From an uncultured Oscillatoriales cyanobacterium (lineage in GTDB: Bacteria; Cyanobacteriota; Cyanobacteriia; Cyanobacteriales; Microcoleaceae), in assembly GCA_903893625.1 (NCBI GenBank), contig CAITND010000206.1:1-49768 (forward strand): 49,768 nucleotides of DNA, read 5' to 3'. Below the pieces are notes generated by a model. It made no database searches. It was not told where the DNA came from and was given only the letters and a program-made list of their open reading frames with translations. Position numbers and translations under genes: made by a program. This document shows positions 1 through 8,937 of the stretch, piece after piece. How positions within the stretch are numbered: position 1 is the stretch's first letter; every line of letters begins with the position of its first letter.

Positions 1-34
<34 letters not shown>

Positions 35-216
35 GAAGAATCTGTTAGCTCTTGATCTTGACTAGACTTGCTAGTCATGTTATCTTTTTGGAGTCTTCAG
101 TCTTTTAACTGATTTCTCTCTTAGTTTTTTGACTAGGATTTTGTTAATTCGACTTTCAAACGTATTCTTTTTTCTAGGTTCGGTCGCGCTTTCGTTTCTT
201 TCGTCTCTCAAGCGCA
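35..216 (-). ncRNA. 16S rRNA precursor leader
   Basis: This is the transcribed leader between the predicted rrn start (about 216) and the mature 16S 5' end. It is AT-rich with no credible ORF. A perfect 6-bp hairpin (GACTAG/CTAGTC, loop of 5) lies at 60-76, just upstream of the mature end, and may take part in processing. The boundaries are inferred from the promoter. Confidence 0.55.
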
Positions 217-222
217 TTTACC

Positions 223-251
223 AATGTATCTAACCTCCACGGGTTTGTCAA
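223..251 (-). promoter_or_regulatory. rrn operon sigma-70-type promoter
   Basis: On the minus strand a perfect -35 box TTGACA (246-251) is followed, after exactly 17 bp, by a -10 box TACATT (223-228). It points at the 16S gene about 190 bp downstream, with transcription expected to start near 216. This is the strongest consensus promoter noticed in the window. Confidence 0.8.
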
Positions 252-380
252 CCCCTTTTGGGAATTTTTTTTTACGGATTTTTAAACCCTTATTTAATGG
301 GGGTTTCAGCCGTTCCCTTCTCTCTTGAGATGGCAGGGCTGGGAAAAATTCTGTTTGGAATTGGCCAGACCCAGGGGCAA

Positions 381-1070
381 TTATAAAAAATGGTAAGGAG
401 GTAGAGCCTCCCCAAGACTTAACTGCCAATAAGTGTATTGGCTGTGCCAGTGGTTGAGTTGCTGTTTGAGTTTGAGATCGTTAGTCAGGGGTATCAATAT
501 ATAGATTCGTTCTCGGTTGGGTTGACTATCGGCAAGACGAGTTTCTGGATAGGTCTGGCTAATCATGTCAATTAGCTGTTGCCATTGTTGGCTTTGCTGC
601 TGCTGATGTTCTAATTGACGCTGATGTAATTGTTTTTTGGCTAAAAAGTAGTCTCGTCCTCGCAGGGGGGGTGAATCTGTGGGGTTGGGTTGATTGGGGG
701 GATTTTGGGGGGGGGCAAGGGGAACTCCCTGCAAGCAATACTCGGCTTTTCCTTGAAGTTGTTCTAATTTTCGGATGTAGTTCTGTTGATTTAGGGCTAA
801 ATGCTCGAAAAGGGCTATCTCGGAATGGAAACAAGTTCCGAAACGGACGGGTAATAGGGAAGTTTGGTGAAAAACTGCACAGGTGATTTGATCATGAATT
901 ACAACGAATTGCATTAACTGTTCGTCGGTGTCGGGGAGATCTTCAGCTTGTAAATCCGGTTCTACAAGAGCAGATAACCCTTGAGAACTGATAATTTCTA
1001 AACTACCCTTAATTCCAGGAGGAAGATTGAGGGGTGATGTTGGTGTTTTCAAAAAAGCGTAAATATACAT
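381..1070 (-). CDS. GvpF/GvpL-family gas vesicle protein
   Basis: This 229-aa protein looks like a member of the GvpL/GvpF family, accessory proteins for assembly of gas vesicles, the buoyancy organelles of planktonic cyanobacteria. It opens with the family-style MYIYAFLKTP strand, has a glycine/alanine-rich 'GLSALVEPD' segment near residue 35, and carries the characteristic 'LLPVRFGTCF' block near residue 75. A Gln/Pro-rich linker of about 40 residues (around 120-160) joins the two halves. F and L cannot be told apart from sequence alone, so no symbol is given. It lies 11 bp downstream of the 584-aa gene and may be the last gene of the kinase transcript. No other gvp gene is in the window. 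There is no clear Shine-Dalgarno before the ATG. Confidence 0.85.
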   Translation of the reverse strand: MYIYAFLKTPTSPLNLPPGIKGSLEIISSQGLSALVEPDLQAEDLPDTDEQLMQFVVIHDQITCAVFHQTSLLPVRFGTCFHSEIALFEHLALNQQNYIRKLEQLQGKAEYCLQGVPLAPPQNPPNQPNPTDSPPLRGRDYFLAKKQLHQRQLEHQQQQSQQWQQLIDMISQTYPETRLADSQPNRERIYILIPLTNDLKLKQQLNHWHSQYTYWQLSLGEALPPYHFL

Positions 1071-1081
1071 TGAGATAATAT

Positions 1082-2836
1082 CTACAAAGAAGATAAGTGA
1101 TCTGATTCTGGGAAATTGGTCTGCTCAGGAATCCATTCAAAATCGAGACTGAGTTGAGCTAATCCAGATTGCCAATTAATAGACAATTCTAAATTCTCAT
1201 TATAATTTCCCCAATCTACTTTGACTCCTTTCATCCAGCTTTTGAGTTCGGGAATAGTTTCTAATAAATTGATGATTTGCATCTTTAAAAATTCCAGGGA
1301 TTGAGGAAATCGACACCATTCGCTCCCATCAGATTGAATAATAGATTCTGGAGCAAGGGGGTGTAAGTCAAATTTTAGAGGTTGGCTGCTCGCAATATCC
1401 ACTTCCCAAGCATCGCTTAAAAATTCTGCATTTAAAACGGCTAATAATCTCAATGTTCCTGTTTGCCAAACTAATCCTGGTTGTAAGACTTTAGCTTTTA
1501 CCCCACTGATCATTTGCATGACATTGTAACTGCTTTTAACCATTTGCCATAATAATCTTAGGGATAATTCTATTAATGGCATTTCGGGTTGAAGACGAAT
1601 CAGGCTAGAAGGAGATTTGGGACTGTAAATCACATCAACTAATTCATCGGCAATTTGGATCAACTCGATTAAATAGGACGATTCAGTTGGAGAATCAATC
1701 GTTAACAATGTCTCTTGGTAAGGGTTGAGATTATTAGATTGTTGTTGATTGATCTGTTGTAAATATTTCTTTTGTTTGAGCCAAGGTGACCAATAGTGCT
1801 GAATTTGGCTTTGAATATAAGGTTGAATAATACCGGGATCAATGAGTCGAATTTGTGTTGTTAATAAACAGGCTTGAGAAACGGAAGCTAAAATAGAATA
1901 TTCGACATCTTGAATGGGTGTATTTGAGAAAAAATCTGCTTCTATATGAGCATTGTCTAAAAAATAATTGCAGGGGATGACTTCTGATGTTTTAGGATCG
2001 GGAATAAATTGAAATCCCATCTCTATACTGATTTGACTAGGTTCCCATTGACTTTTAGGATAGAGAAGTTCAGCTTTGATAGGATGAGTAAAGAAGTTAA
2101 TCTGATTAAAATTATCCTGAAGGTGATTAATGATTTGCTGTAAGAAAAATTGAGATTCTAAAGGATGCTGACAAAAAGAACAGTCGTTAGATTGAAGATA
2201 AGCTTCTGAATTAATCAAGGGAGGGGGTGAAAAACTGGTTGCTAAATCAATTGAACTTTGTAGATTTTCTGTTTTAATGATCAGACTAGCAACTAATCTT
2301 AATTTTCCCGGAGTCCAATCTTGATGAGGTAATAAAATTTCAGCATTAATTCCGGTTAAAAGTCGCAGGAATTCATAGGACGTTTGTGCTAAATTCCATA
2401 ACAGTTTAGGAATTAAAGTATTAAGGAATAAAATAACTGGAGGTTGAATGTTTGAGTCTTTCCTCTCTGGGGAATTGGGTAAAATCTCAGAGACAGAAAT
2501 ATAGTGAGTTTGATAATCTGCTAAAACTTCAGAGACTTCTTCGGTAACATAAGGAATTAGATTTTCAGGTGTTTGGGGTAAATTGGGAGGCCATGCTCCA
2601 TTGGGCGATCGCAAATGAGCAATAATTTGAACTAATCCTTGCATAGCTTGGACTAAAGGAGCGGGAATTTCAGCAGAGTCAGGAACTGAATTGAGGGCAA
2701 CCGGATCAATAAACTTAATGAGGGTTTGATCGAGAAAATCATCTAAGCTCTGAAGATGAGTTGTTGATGATTTTTCGATAATATTTGTTGTGATTTCTGG
2801 AGAATCAATTGATGGCATTAATGGATTGTTATTCAT
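1082..2836 (-). CDS. Conserved-looking protein of unknown function with an internal duplication
   Basis: I do not recognise this 584-aa protein. It has no signal peptide and no obvious membrane segment. It appears to be two copies of one module. A segment near residues 140-200 ('LLWNLAQTSYEFLRLLTGI', then 'DWTPGKLRLVASL') matches a segment near 425-480 ('LLWQMVKSSYNVMQMISGV', then 'WQTGTLRLLAVL'). Each is followed about 60-70 residues later by a block starting 'QQIINHLQ' or 'QIINLLE'. Only the first copy has a nearby CxxC (CSFCQHP). The start codon overlaps the kinase stop (ATGA), so the two are probably translationally coupled and functionally linked. Confidence 0.75.
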   Translation of the reverse strand: MNNNPLMPSIDSPEITTNIIEKSSTTHLQSLDDFLDQTLIKFIDPVALNSVPDSAEIPAPLVQAMQGLVQIIAHLRSPNGAWPPNLPQTPENLIPYVTEEVSEVLADYQTHYISVSEILPNSPERKDSNIQPPVILFLNTLIPKLLWNLAQTSYEFLRLLTGINAEILLPHQDWTPGKLRLVASLIIKTENLQSSIDLATSFSPPPLINSEAYLQSNDCSFCQHPLESQFFLQQIINHLQDNFNQINFFTHPIKAELLYPKSQWEPSQISIEMGFQFIPDPKTSEVIPCNYFLDNAHIEADFFSNTPIQDVEYSILASVSQACLLTTQIRLIDPGIIQPYIQSQIQHYWSPWLKQKKYLQQINQQQSNNLNPYQETLLTIDSPTESSYLIELIQIADELVDVIYSPKSPSSLIRLQPEMPLIELSLRLLWQMVKSSYNVMQMISGVKAKVLQPGLVWQTGTLRLLAVLNAEFLSDAWEVDIASSQPLKFDLHPLAPESIIQSDGSEWCRFPQSLEFLKMQIINLLETIPELKSWMKGVKVDWGNYNENLELSINWQSGLAQLSLDFEWIPEQTNFPESDHLSSL

Positions 2837-4770
2837 AAGTCTTGCTCAAAATTAATAGATTTTACAAAATGTAAATAACCCTGTTGATCGGTATGATTGA
2901 CAATGGCTAAACCTGTTTCTCCCCAAGAAGTCATGGCTTGAGGATTAACAGGGCCAAGATAATTCTCTAAAAAATTCCCTTCTAAATTGAAGCAGGTGTA
3001 TTTTCCCTGTTGATCCGCTATAACATATCCCCAAGGAGTGGCGCAAGCGAGGGTTGGTGGAGAATTTAAAGGAATCCGAATGACACTGAGAGGTTTTAAA
3101 TGTAATAGAACAAGGTGGGGTTGATCATTTTGTCCTATGCCTAATAAAGTATAGGGTTGGGGAGTCGGAAGGATCTGTTTTAAAGGAATTGATAATTTCA
3201 GGTTTCCAATGGGTATTCCTCGGCGAGTATATACCCGGAACATATTAAAATTTTGGTTCTTAAAGTTTAACCAAATTGCCAGTAAATGTCGGCGATCTAA
3301 AAACATAATTTCTGGAACTTGGGGAACAGAAAATGATAATTTCTTGAGCGGTTTGATGCAAGTAGAACCAAATTTTTCTGTTAATGAATAAAATCGTAAT
3401 TGTCCCGAAAATGCTAAAGCCATATAGTGACTCTCAGGTTCAATTGCTATTCTATACCGTAAATCCTGAGATGATGCTAATTTTAAAGCCGTTAACTGAT
3501 CATCTTTTCCCCCAGAGTTATCGATAGTCGATTTTTGATGATAAGATTTTAGCGATTCAATGGTACTCAAATTTAACAAAAATTTAGGATTTCTTTGAAA
3601 AGGGGTAAAGTGATGAATTCGATTTTGGGTGAGAATGCAACAGCCATTTGCCGTGGGAAGCATCGCTAGAATGGGTTCGGAGAATTGAATTTGCTCTTGA
3701 GGAGAAACATCAACTTGCTGAACTGAGGGAGAGGAATTTTGAGGCGTAGACCAAATTTCTAAAGTTTGACCAAAGGCTGTATAAAGATAAGGAAAATTCG
3801 CAATACAACTGAGAGGAAATCTGGAATGCTGAACCGATGGTAAAGAAATAGAGTGATCAAGTAATAAAGGAACACTAGGAGGATTAACTTCCGACAATTT
3901 GGAAGGATTTTTAGGGGGAGAATCAGGGATTTTCCAAACAATAATAGAGTCAGCAAGAGTTTGAATTTGGGGATTAACCATGACTTTCCGCAATGCTTCT
4001 GCCATTTCGTCTGCGGTGCTGTAGCGACGAGCCGGGAGCTTTTCTAAAGCTTTTTGAATCACGGTTTGTAAGACTTCTGGAATCTCTGGGGGGATCTGCA
4101 ACCGTTGATTTAAGTGCGCCCACATCAACTCCCCAGGTAAACCATGAAAAGGGCGATCGCCCACTAAGAGTTCAAATAATACAATCCCAACAGCATAAAT
4201 ATCTGATCGGGGCGAATAAAGACCATAAAACCGTTCTGGAGCCATGTAAGCGGGAGATCCCCCGGTAAACGTGGAGGGTTTTTCAGAGGGTGACAATTTT
4301 CCAGCCTTATGAAGACGGCGAGCAATCCCAAAGTCTGATAATTTTGAATGCCATCCTTGGGATTGTAGGGTGAGTAGGATATTTTCAGGTTTAATGTCAC
4401 AATGAATAATACCCCGTTGATGAACGTAGTGTAAACCGTCTAAAACGCCAATGATCAGGTTTAACACTTCTTGTAGCCGCAGAGAATCCTGTTGTTCGAG
4501 AAGATGACGCAGTGTTCCCCCCTCGCAATAGTCCATCACCAAATAGCGTCCTGTCTGGATATGTTCAAGGCCTAGACAGGCAGCAATGTGGGGATGTTGT
4601 AGACTAATAATAAACCACAGTTCCTGCAAAAACTGGTGAGTGGGTGCGCGCTGATGACTCAGTTCCTTCAGAGCCACCAGTTGTCCCGTGCGACGATCAC
4701 TGGCACAGTAAACCTTCCCAAATTGGCCTTGTCCTACTAATCCCAAAATTCGGTATCGAGAAGCCTGCAT
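2833..4770 (-). CDS. Hanks-type Ser/Thr protein kinase, SpkG-like by position
   Basis: This is a 645-aa kinase with the catalytic domain at residues 7-265. It has a glycine loop (GLVGQGQFGKVY), VALKEL lysine, catalytic loop IIHCDIKPENILL, DFG (SDFGIA) and GSPAYMAPE. The catalytic-loop HRD is HCD, making it a non-RD kinase that may not need activation-loop phosphorylation. The roughly 370-residue C-terminal region has no membrane helix and shows WD- or propeller-like beta strands, so it is probably a sensor or scaffold; that is inferred. It sits next to the ferredoxin/V4R cluster, as SpkG (slr0152) does at the end of the Synechocystis Pap operon, but here it is transcribed divergently. Its stop overlaps the next start. 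Confidence 0.93.
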   Translation of the reverse strand: MQASRYRILGLVGQGQFGKVYCASDRRTGQLVALKELSHQRAPTHQFLQELWFIISLQHPHIAACLGLEHIQTGRYLVMDYCEGGTLRHLLEQQDSLRLQEVLNLIIGVLDGLHYVHQRGIIHCDIKPENILLTLQSQGWHSKLSDFGIARRLHKAGKLSPSEKPSTFTGGSPAYMAPERFYGLYSPRSDIYAVGIVLFELLVGDRPFHGLPGELMWAHLNQRLQIPPEIPEVLQTVIQKALEKLPARRYSTADEMAEALRKVMVNPQIQTLADSIIVWKIPDSPPKNPSKLSEVNPPSVPLLLDHSISLPSVQHSRFPLSCIANFPYLYTAFGQTLEIWSTPQNSSPSVQQVDVSPQEQIQFSEPILAMLPTANGCCILTQNRIHHFTPFQRNPKFLLNLSTIESLKSYHQKSTIDNSGGKDDQLTALKLASSQDLRYRIAIEPESHYMALAFSGQLRFYSLTEKFGSTCIKPLKKLSFSVPQVPEIMFLDRRHLLAIWLNFKNQNFNMFRVYTRRGIPIGNLKLSIPLKQILPTPQPYTLLGIGQNDQPHLVLLHLKPLSVIRIPLNSPPTLACATPWGYVIADQQGKYTCFNLEGNFLENYLGPVNPQAMTSWGETGLAIVNHTDQQGYLHFVKSINFEQDL

Positions 4771-4879
4771 GGTTTATTTTCGACCGCCTCATTAACGGTA
4801 TTTCCGATAGTATTAAAGTATACCTAAAATCTAGGCATTACTGACAAATCATCAAGTTATCCAGCGATGACGAACACTT

Positions 4880-5191
4880 ATGTTTTCTTCAGTTGAATCG
4901 GAATCCCCAAAACGACAGCAGGGGCCTGCCCCTACTAAAATCATACAATCTAAAAACCAATATCGAACCTGTCAGATCAAAGTACCGGACTTAGAGAAAC
5001 CTGTGGTTGCGGTTTGTGTTGATCAGGAATACTACAGTTTTTTTAAAGCGGTAGAGTGTGGGGATAAAACGTTAGAAATCATTGCTAAACTGGCAAATGG
5101 AGGAGACAGCACCGTGATTATAAAAACCCCAAAAGGGTATGCAATTTGGGTAAAAGAGCCTGATGCTGAACTGCATCGTTCTAAAACCTAA
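4880..5191 (+). CDS. Small cyanobacterial protein of unknown function in a Pap-like cluster
   Basis: This 103-aa protein has a basic, Pro-rich N-terminus and a compact region from about residue 25 ('YRTCQIKVPDLEKPVVAVCV') with two cysteines, followed by beta-strand-like sequence ('STVIIKTPKGYAIWVKEPD'). No enzyme motif is visible. It lies 119 bp upstream of the ferredoxin gene on the same strand and diverges from the kinase across a 109-bp gap that must hold both promoters. Position suggests it is the counterpart of one of the small proteins between ferredoxin and kinase in the slr0144-slr0152 cluster; this is inferred. Confidence 0.75.
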   Translation: MFSSVESESPKRQQGPAPTKIIQSKNQYRTCQIKVPDLEKPVVAVCVDQEYYSFFKAVECGDKTLEIIAKLANGGDSTVIIKTPKGYAIWVKEPDAELHRSKT

Positions 5192-5310
5192 ATCTAGTAT
5201 TATGATTCGATTTCGCGGAGTTAACGCCCCTGTTATCCAGAATCTAACGGTTTGATTGTGCAATCTATATTTTTATGTCCATTGCTGATCTAATTTAATT
5301 TTTACTCCAA

Positions 5311-5811
5311 ATGGCTAAAATACTTCGACTAGAACCAATTGCCGAAGAAATGGCAGTTAAGACTAATTCTAATTTGCTTTCGGCATTAATGACCAAGGAA
5401 CTTCACGTCCTGAAAGAATGTGGGGGGCGAGGAATGTGTGCAACCTGCCATGTTTTTATTAAAGATGGCATGGATGGTTTATCTAAAGTTAGCCGTCGTG
5501 AACAAAGAACATTAGAAGTGATCACAACAGCCAAACCCAATTCCCGTTTAGCTTGTCAAGCTCACGTTATTGGGGAAGGAATTATTGTTGAATTACCTTC
5601 TGGGATGTATATTGATGCCATTGAAGATATAGAATCGTTAGTTGGGCGACGAGCAGAACAAGAACTTCTGCATCCGATTACAGGGCAAGTTGTGGTGGAA
5701 TCTGGAAAATTGATTACTCGCTCAATTCTGAGTCAGTTGAAAGAAACTCGTGTGCAAGTGGGCGAATATCTAGCTCGAACTCGTAACGCTAAAGATGACG
5801 GGAATCAGTAA
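5311..5811 (+). CDS. [2Fe-2S] ferredoxin with adrenodoxin-type cysteine spacing
   Basis: This 166-aa electron carrier has four cluster ligands at C37, C43, C46 and C82, a C-X5-C-X2-C-X35-C pattern. That is the adrenodoxin/Isc-Fdx spacing, not the C-X4-C-X2-C-X29-C of photosynthetic PetF. A C-terminal extension of about 65 residues past the ferredoxin fold has no cysteine and is of unknown role. It lies in the Pap-like cluster beside V4R and phycobiliprotein-fold genes, and a ferredoxin (slr0148) is a core member of the Synechocystis cluster. The last codons and the TAA stop fall inside the heptameric repeat that follows, so the C-terminus may vary between strains. Confidence 0.92.
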   Translation: MAKILRLEPIAEEMAVKTNSNLLSALMTKELHVLKECGGRGMCATCHVFIKDGMDGLSKVSRREQRTLEVITTAKPNSRLACQAHVIGEGIIVELPSGMYIDAIEDIESLVGRRAEQELLHPITGQVVVESGKLITRSILSQLKETRVQVGEYLARTRNAKDDGNQ

Positions 5812-5934
5812 TCAGTAATCAGTCATCAGTCATCAGTCATCAGTTATGAGCCAGTTTACAGTTCTTTTAATCAACAAAATCTTGGTTTTATCTGTTTCAC
5901 TGATAACTGATAACTGATAACTGATAACTGATTA
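5802..5934 (+). repeat. Inverted pair of heptameric short tandem repeats
   Basis: Heptamers of the type ATCAGTC/ATCAGTA are repeated at 5802-5846, and the complementary heptamer TGATAAC is repeated about four times at 5900-5934. The two arrays are roughly complementary, so the transcript could fold into a long hairpin after the ferredoxin gene. This is the short tandem repeat class common in filamentous cyanobacteria. Confidence 0.85.
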
Positions 5935-5965
5935 TATTGGTGACATTTAGACCTTGGTAATACTT

Positions 5966-6448
5966 ATGTTGACTCAGTTACAACGTTTGAGTGTTGAAGT
6001 CGATGGTCGTTATGCAACACCGGAAGAATTAGACTTTTTAAAGTCCTATTTAGAGACGTTAAAATATCGCGTCAGTGCCTATCAAAAAATTAAAAAGAAT
6101 GAATCTGTAATTATTGATCAAATTCAAGACAAACTTCAACAGATGAACCAGGCAATTTTTATCCAGGGTTCTGTTGATTTTACCTCAAAATGGCGTTTAG
6201 ATACCATCAGAGTTTTACGATATTCAGCAATGGCTTTATTAATAGATGATCCTGATTACTTACGGGAACGCTTATTAATTTGGTTTGCAACAATTTTAAA
6301 AGCGTTTAAAGTCCAAAATTTAACTCAATTAACTTATCAAGAGATGTCTGATGTGATTGAAAGCTATTTAACGCCGGAAGAAAATGATTTATTTTTACCT
6401 CTAATTAAACTTGATTTAACCATTTTATCTAAAAAAAGATTTTCATAA
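5966..6448 (+). CDS. Phycobiliprotein-fold (allophycocyanin-like) protein without chromophore cysteine
   Basis: This 160-aa protein, starting at the ATG at 5966, is all-helical. The segment 'LRYSAMALLIDDPDYLRERLL' style around residues 80-100 resembles phycobiliprotein helices with the 'YLRLxTYxxxAGD' pattern. It has no cysteine, so it cannot attach a bilin as phycobiliproteins do. It is clearly paralogous to the 158-aa protein at 8440-8916, with shared 'RY.T.EEL.F.SY.ETL..R' N-terminus and 'RHSAMAMLLND..YL.ER' core. It follows the ferredoxin on the same strand after the repeat. A role as a pigment-free assembly or scaffold protein for photosynthetic complexes is inferred from fold and neighbours. 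Confidence 0.8.
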   Translation: MLTQLQRLSVEVDGRYATPEELDFLKSYLETLKYRVSAYQKIKKNESVIIDQIQDKLQQMNQAIFIQGSVDFTSKWRLDTIRVLRYSAMALLIDDPDYLRERLLIWFATILKAFKVQNLTQLTYQEMSDVIESYLTPEENDLFLPLIKLDLTILSKKRFS

Positions 6449-6464
6449 ACTTCCCCTGCTCTGA

Positions 6465-7625
6465 TCATGTATGAACTTTTCCATTGGGTAATATAGCACC
6501 CTGTAACAGTGCACCCTTAACTTCAGCATTGGCTAAAATAGCCCCTTTTAAATTAGCCCCTCTTAAATCAGCCTTGCTTAAATTGGCTCCCATTAAATTC
6601 GCTTCTGTTAAATTAACATTACCCAGATGAGTATTTCTTAAATCGGCATTAATCAGACAAGCTTTACTCAAGTTACTAGAACTTAAGTTACTAGAACTTA
6701 AGTTCGCATCCATGAGTAATGCCCCTTCCAAATTAGATTCGCTTAAATAAGCCCCTGCTAAATTAATTCCCGTTAATAATTTTTGCCTTAAATCAATTCC
6801 ACCTAAGTCAGCACCACTTAAATTAATCCCACTTAAATGAGCACCATTTAAACACACATTCCTAAGATAAGTTTTACTCAAATTGGCTTTACTCAGATTG
6901 GCTCGACTTAAGTTTGCCTCATTGAGATCCGCTTCTAATAAACTGGCAGAATTGAGAAAAGCATCTGTTAAATCAGCGTGTCTTAAATTTGCTTTTAACA
7001 TTTGGGCTTGACTCAAATCAGCCCCTATCAAATTAGCACCACTTAAATTAGCGCGGACAATTATAGCTTGACTCAAATCTGCTCCTGATAAGTCTACATC
7101 TTTCAAATTAGCTTGCGTTAAATCCGTGTTTTTTAAGATGGCTTGACGGAGATTCGCTTTAATTAAATAGGCTTTGATCAAACAGGCTTGACTCAAAACA
7201 GCTTCTAGGAGAATTGCAGAACTAAAATCAGCACTTTTGAGATTACCATGATTAAGATCGGCCTCTTGCAAATTTGCCCAATTGAGGTGAGCCCCTTCCA
7301 GGTTAACCCGACTCAGGTTAGCCCCGGTTAAAATTGTGCCACTCAGACTGGCTCCACTAAGATTAGCCCCGGTTAAATTGGCTCCGGTTAAATTGGCTTT
7401 ACTCAGGTTAACCAGACTGAGATGGGCTTCGGTTAAGTCAGCATTGCTTAAATCTGCACCAATTAGATGCGGTCGATTTTGAGGTTCTCGAATATTAGCT
7501 AAACCCAGAGTTGGTACCGTATTGGGTCGATAAGAATTGCTACTCAGAATAATACCTCGTAGACTGACGCCTTTAAAATCCCGTTCTCCGTCTGCATATC
7601 GACTCAGCAGTTCAATAGCGTCCAT
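6465..7625 (-). CDS. Pentapeptide-repeat protein
   Basis: Of its 386 residues, nearly all after about residue 55 are tandem A(D/N)Lxx pentapeptides (for example NLSGANLTGANLSGASL), which fold into a right-handed quadrilateral beta-helix. About 60 repeats are present. The first 45 residues (MDAIELLSRYADGERDFKGV) are a non-repeat cap typical of cyanobacterial members. No signal peptide or enzymatic domain is visible. It lies 45 bp downstream of the second V4R gene on the same strand, so it probably shares its transcript, and it converges on the phycobiliprotein-fold gene with a 16-bp gap. The biochemical function of most cyanobacterial members is unknown. Confidence 0.93.
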   Translation of the reverse strand: MDAIELLSRYADGERDFKGVSLRGIILSSNSYRPNTVPTLGLANIREPQNRPHLIGADLSNADLTEAHLSLVNLSKANLTGANLTGANLSGASLSGTILTGANLSRVNLEGAHLNWANLQEADLNHGNLKSADFSSAILLEAVLSQACLIKAYLIKANLRQAILKNTDLTQANLKDVDLSGADLSQAIIVRANLSGANLIGADLSQAQMLKANLRHADLTDAFLNSASLLEADLNEANLSRANLSKANLSKTYLRNVCLNGAHLSGINLSGADLGGIDLRQKLLTGINLAGAYLSESNLEGALLMDANLSSSNLSSSNLSKACLINADLRNTHLGNVNLTEANLMGANLSKADLRGANLKGAILANAEVKGALLQGAILPNGKVHT

Positions 7626-7670
7626 GGGTTTAACCTAAAATAACTCGCCTATCAACGGGGAACTTCTCAA

Positions 7671-8333
7671 TCACGATGTTTCACAGAGTTCCTTAAGAAT
7701 AGTTTCATGATTTTTTCCTTGATCAACTAAGGCTTCTGCGGATTGTAAACGATTACTTAAACCGAGAATAAATCGATTACAATCTGCGCCCATAGATTCA
7801 CAGGAGGTTTGAACACAATGGAGTTCTCGCCCTGTTAATCGACTAAAAAAGGAACTAAAAACTCCAGCTTCCAAAAAACAAACAGGTCGATTCCAGGGAG
7901 GGGCAACACTGGCAAAGGGGGAATTTTTTGTAATTATAATTAGGAATCCAGCGTTAACATACTGGGGATCAAAATCAAATGTTCCCCAACCATGAGTTTT
8001 CCAACATTGTTGTAAACACTGGATTAATTCAATCATTTCCATTTGAGCTACAGCTTTGTCATAATATTCACTAATTTCTTCACAAAAACGGACATAAAAA
8101 TTCTTTCCCCACCAACGACCGCAATTGAATAAGACTAAGCGGGTTGCTTGACCCGTTTCTTGTTCTAACCCGGCATAAATCGCTTGGAGCAGGGTTGAGG
8201 GAAGACCAAGTAGACGCCCACCGAGGCGATTTTCTAGCAAACCTAATTCTAAATCTCCTTTCACATAAGCATTATATGCGAAATAGTTGCCTGGAAGTTG
8301 GGGTTTCGTGAGTAAATTGGTAATTTCAATCAT
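7671..8333 (-). CDS. V4R (4-vinyl reductase) domain protein, slr0147-like
   Basis: This 220-aa soluble protein ends in a V4R domain (about residues 120-195): 'SFFSRLTGRELHCVQTSC' followed by 'SMGADCNRFILG', with the conserved cysteines expected for small-molecule or metal binding. V4R domains occur in bacteriochlorophyll 4-vinyl reductase BchJ and are thought to bind tetrapyrroles or hydrocarbons. It is a paralogue of the protein at 11812-12513. Two V4R genes flanking small and phycobiliprotein-like genes match slr0144 and slr0147 of the Pap operon, which promotes photosystem II assembly. A role in handling chlorophyll intermediates during assembly is inferred, not shown. Confidence 0.88.
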   Translation of the reverse strand: MIEITNLLTKPQLPGNYFAYNAYVKGDLELGLLENRLGGRLLGLPSTLLQAIYAGLEQETGQATRLVLFNCGRWWGKNFYVRFCEEISEYYDKAVAQMEMIELIQCLQQCWKTHGWGTFDFDPQYVNAGFLIIITKNSPFASVAPPWNRPVCFLEAGVFSSFFSRLTGRELHCVQTSCESMGADCNRFILGLSNRLQSAEALVDQGKNHETILKELCETS

Positions 8334-8439
8334 AATTTAGACAGGTTGTATTGACGGTTGATAGTTAACCGTTAACGGTTGATGAACAAAGAGGTTAATT
8401 GTGAACAATGGCTCCTGAAAAAGCACTAATTATTACCGT

Positions 8440-8916
8440 TCAAGCTTCTGTGTTCGGTGGCTCTAGCAATTGAGTTTTAACCTGTTCCAAGAAGGGTTGT
8501 AAGAAAATCAGTGCTTTTGGCGAGAGTAATTCATTTAAACGCGCATTGAGCAATTGATAAACTTGAGTATCAATTACTTGGCTATTATGGGCTTGAACTA
8601 AACCCGATAACCAATCAATGACTCGTTCCTGAAGGTATTTGGAATCATTCAATAACATCGCCATCGCACTATGGCGAAAAATCAGAATCCATTGTTGTAG
8701 AATCTGTTCTAAGCGTTCTTGCTTTTCTTGAGGAAATATGGTTTGAATTTGATCCGCAATCGGCTGAAATATAACAATTTCCCGATCCCGAAGAAATTCA
8801 TAAATTTTTAATCGTTGGGCTAAAGTCTCTGCATAGCTTTTAAAACCCAGCAATTCTTCAGTTTGAAGATAGCGATTTTCCGCTTGAACTAATAATTCAT
8901 TTAATTCGGCTTGCAT
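8440..8916 (-). CDS. Phycobiliprotein-fold protein without cysteines, paralogue of the 5966-6448 protein
   Basis: This 158-aa all-helical protein has the same architecture as its paralogue across the cluster: 'RYLQTEELLGFKSYAETLAQR' style N-terminal helices, then 'ILIFRHSAMAMLLNDSKYLQERVIDWL' style core split over residues 75-105. There is no cysteine, so no bilin attachment site. It lies between the split small gene and the second V4R gene on the minus strand, where slr0146 sits in the Synechocystis cluster. Having two such paralogues on opposite arms suggests a duplication that accompanied or preceded an inversion of half the cluster. Function is unknown. Confidence 0.8.
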   Translation of the reverse strand: MQAELNELLVQAENRYLQTEELLGFKSYAETLAQRLKIYEFLRDREIVIFQPIADQIQTIFPQEKQERLEQILQQWILIFRHSAMAMLLNDSKYLQERVIDWLSGLVQAHNSQVIDTQVYQLLNARLNELLSPKALIFLQPFLEQVKTQLLEPPNTEA

Positions 8917-8937
8917 AGAAATTCAAGATGTTCATGA

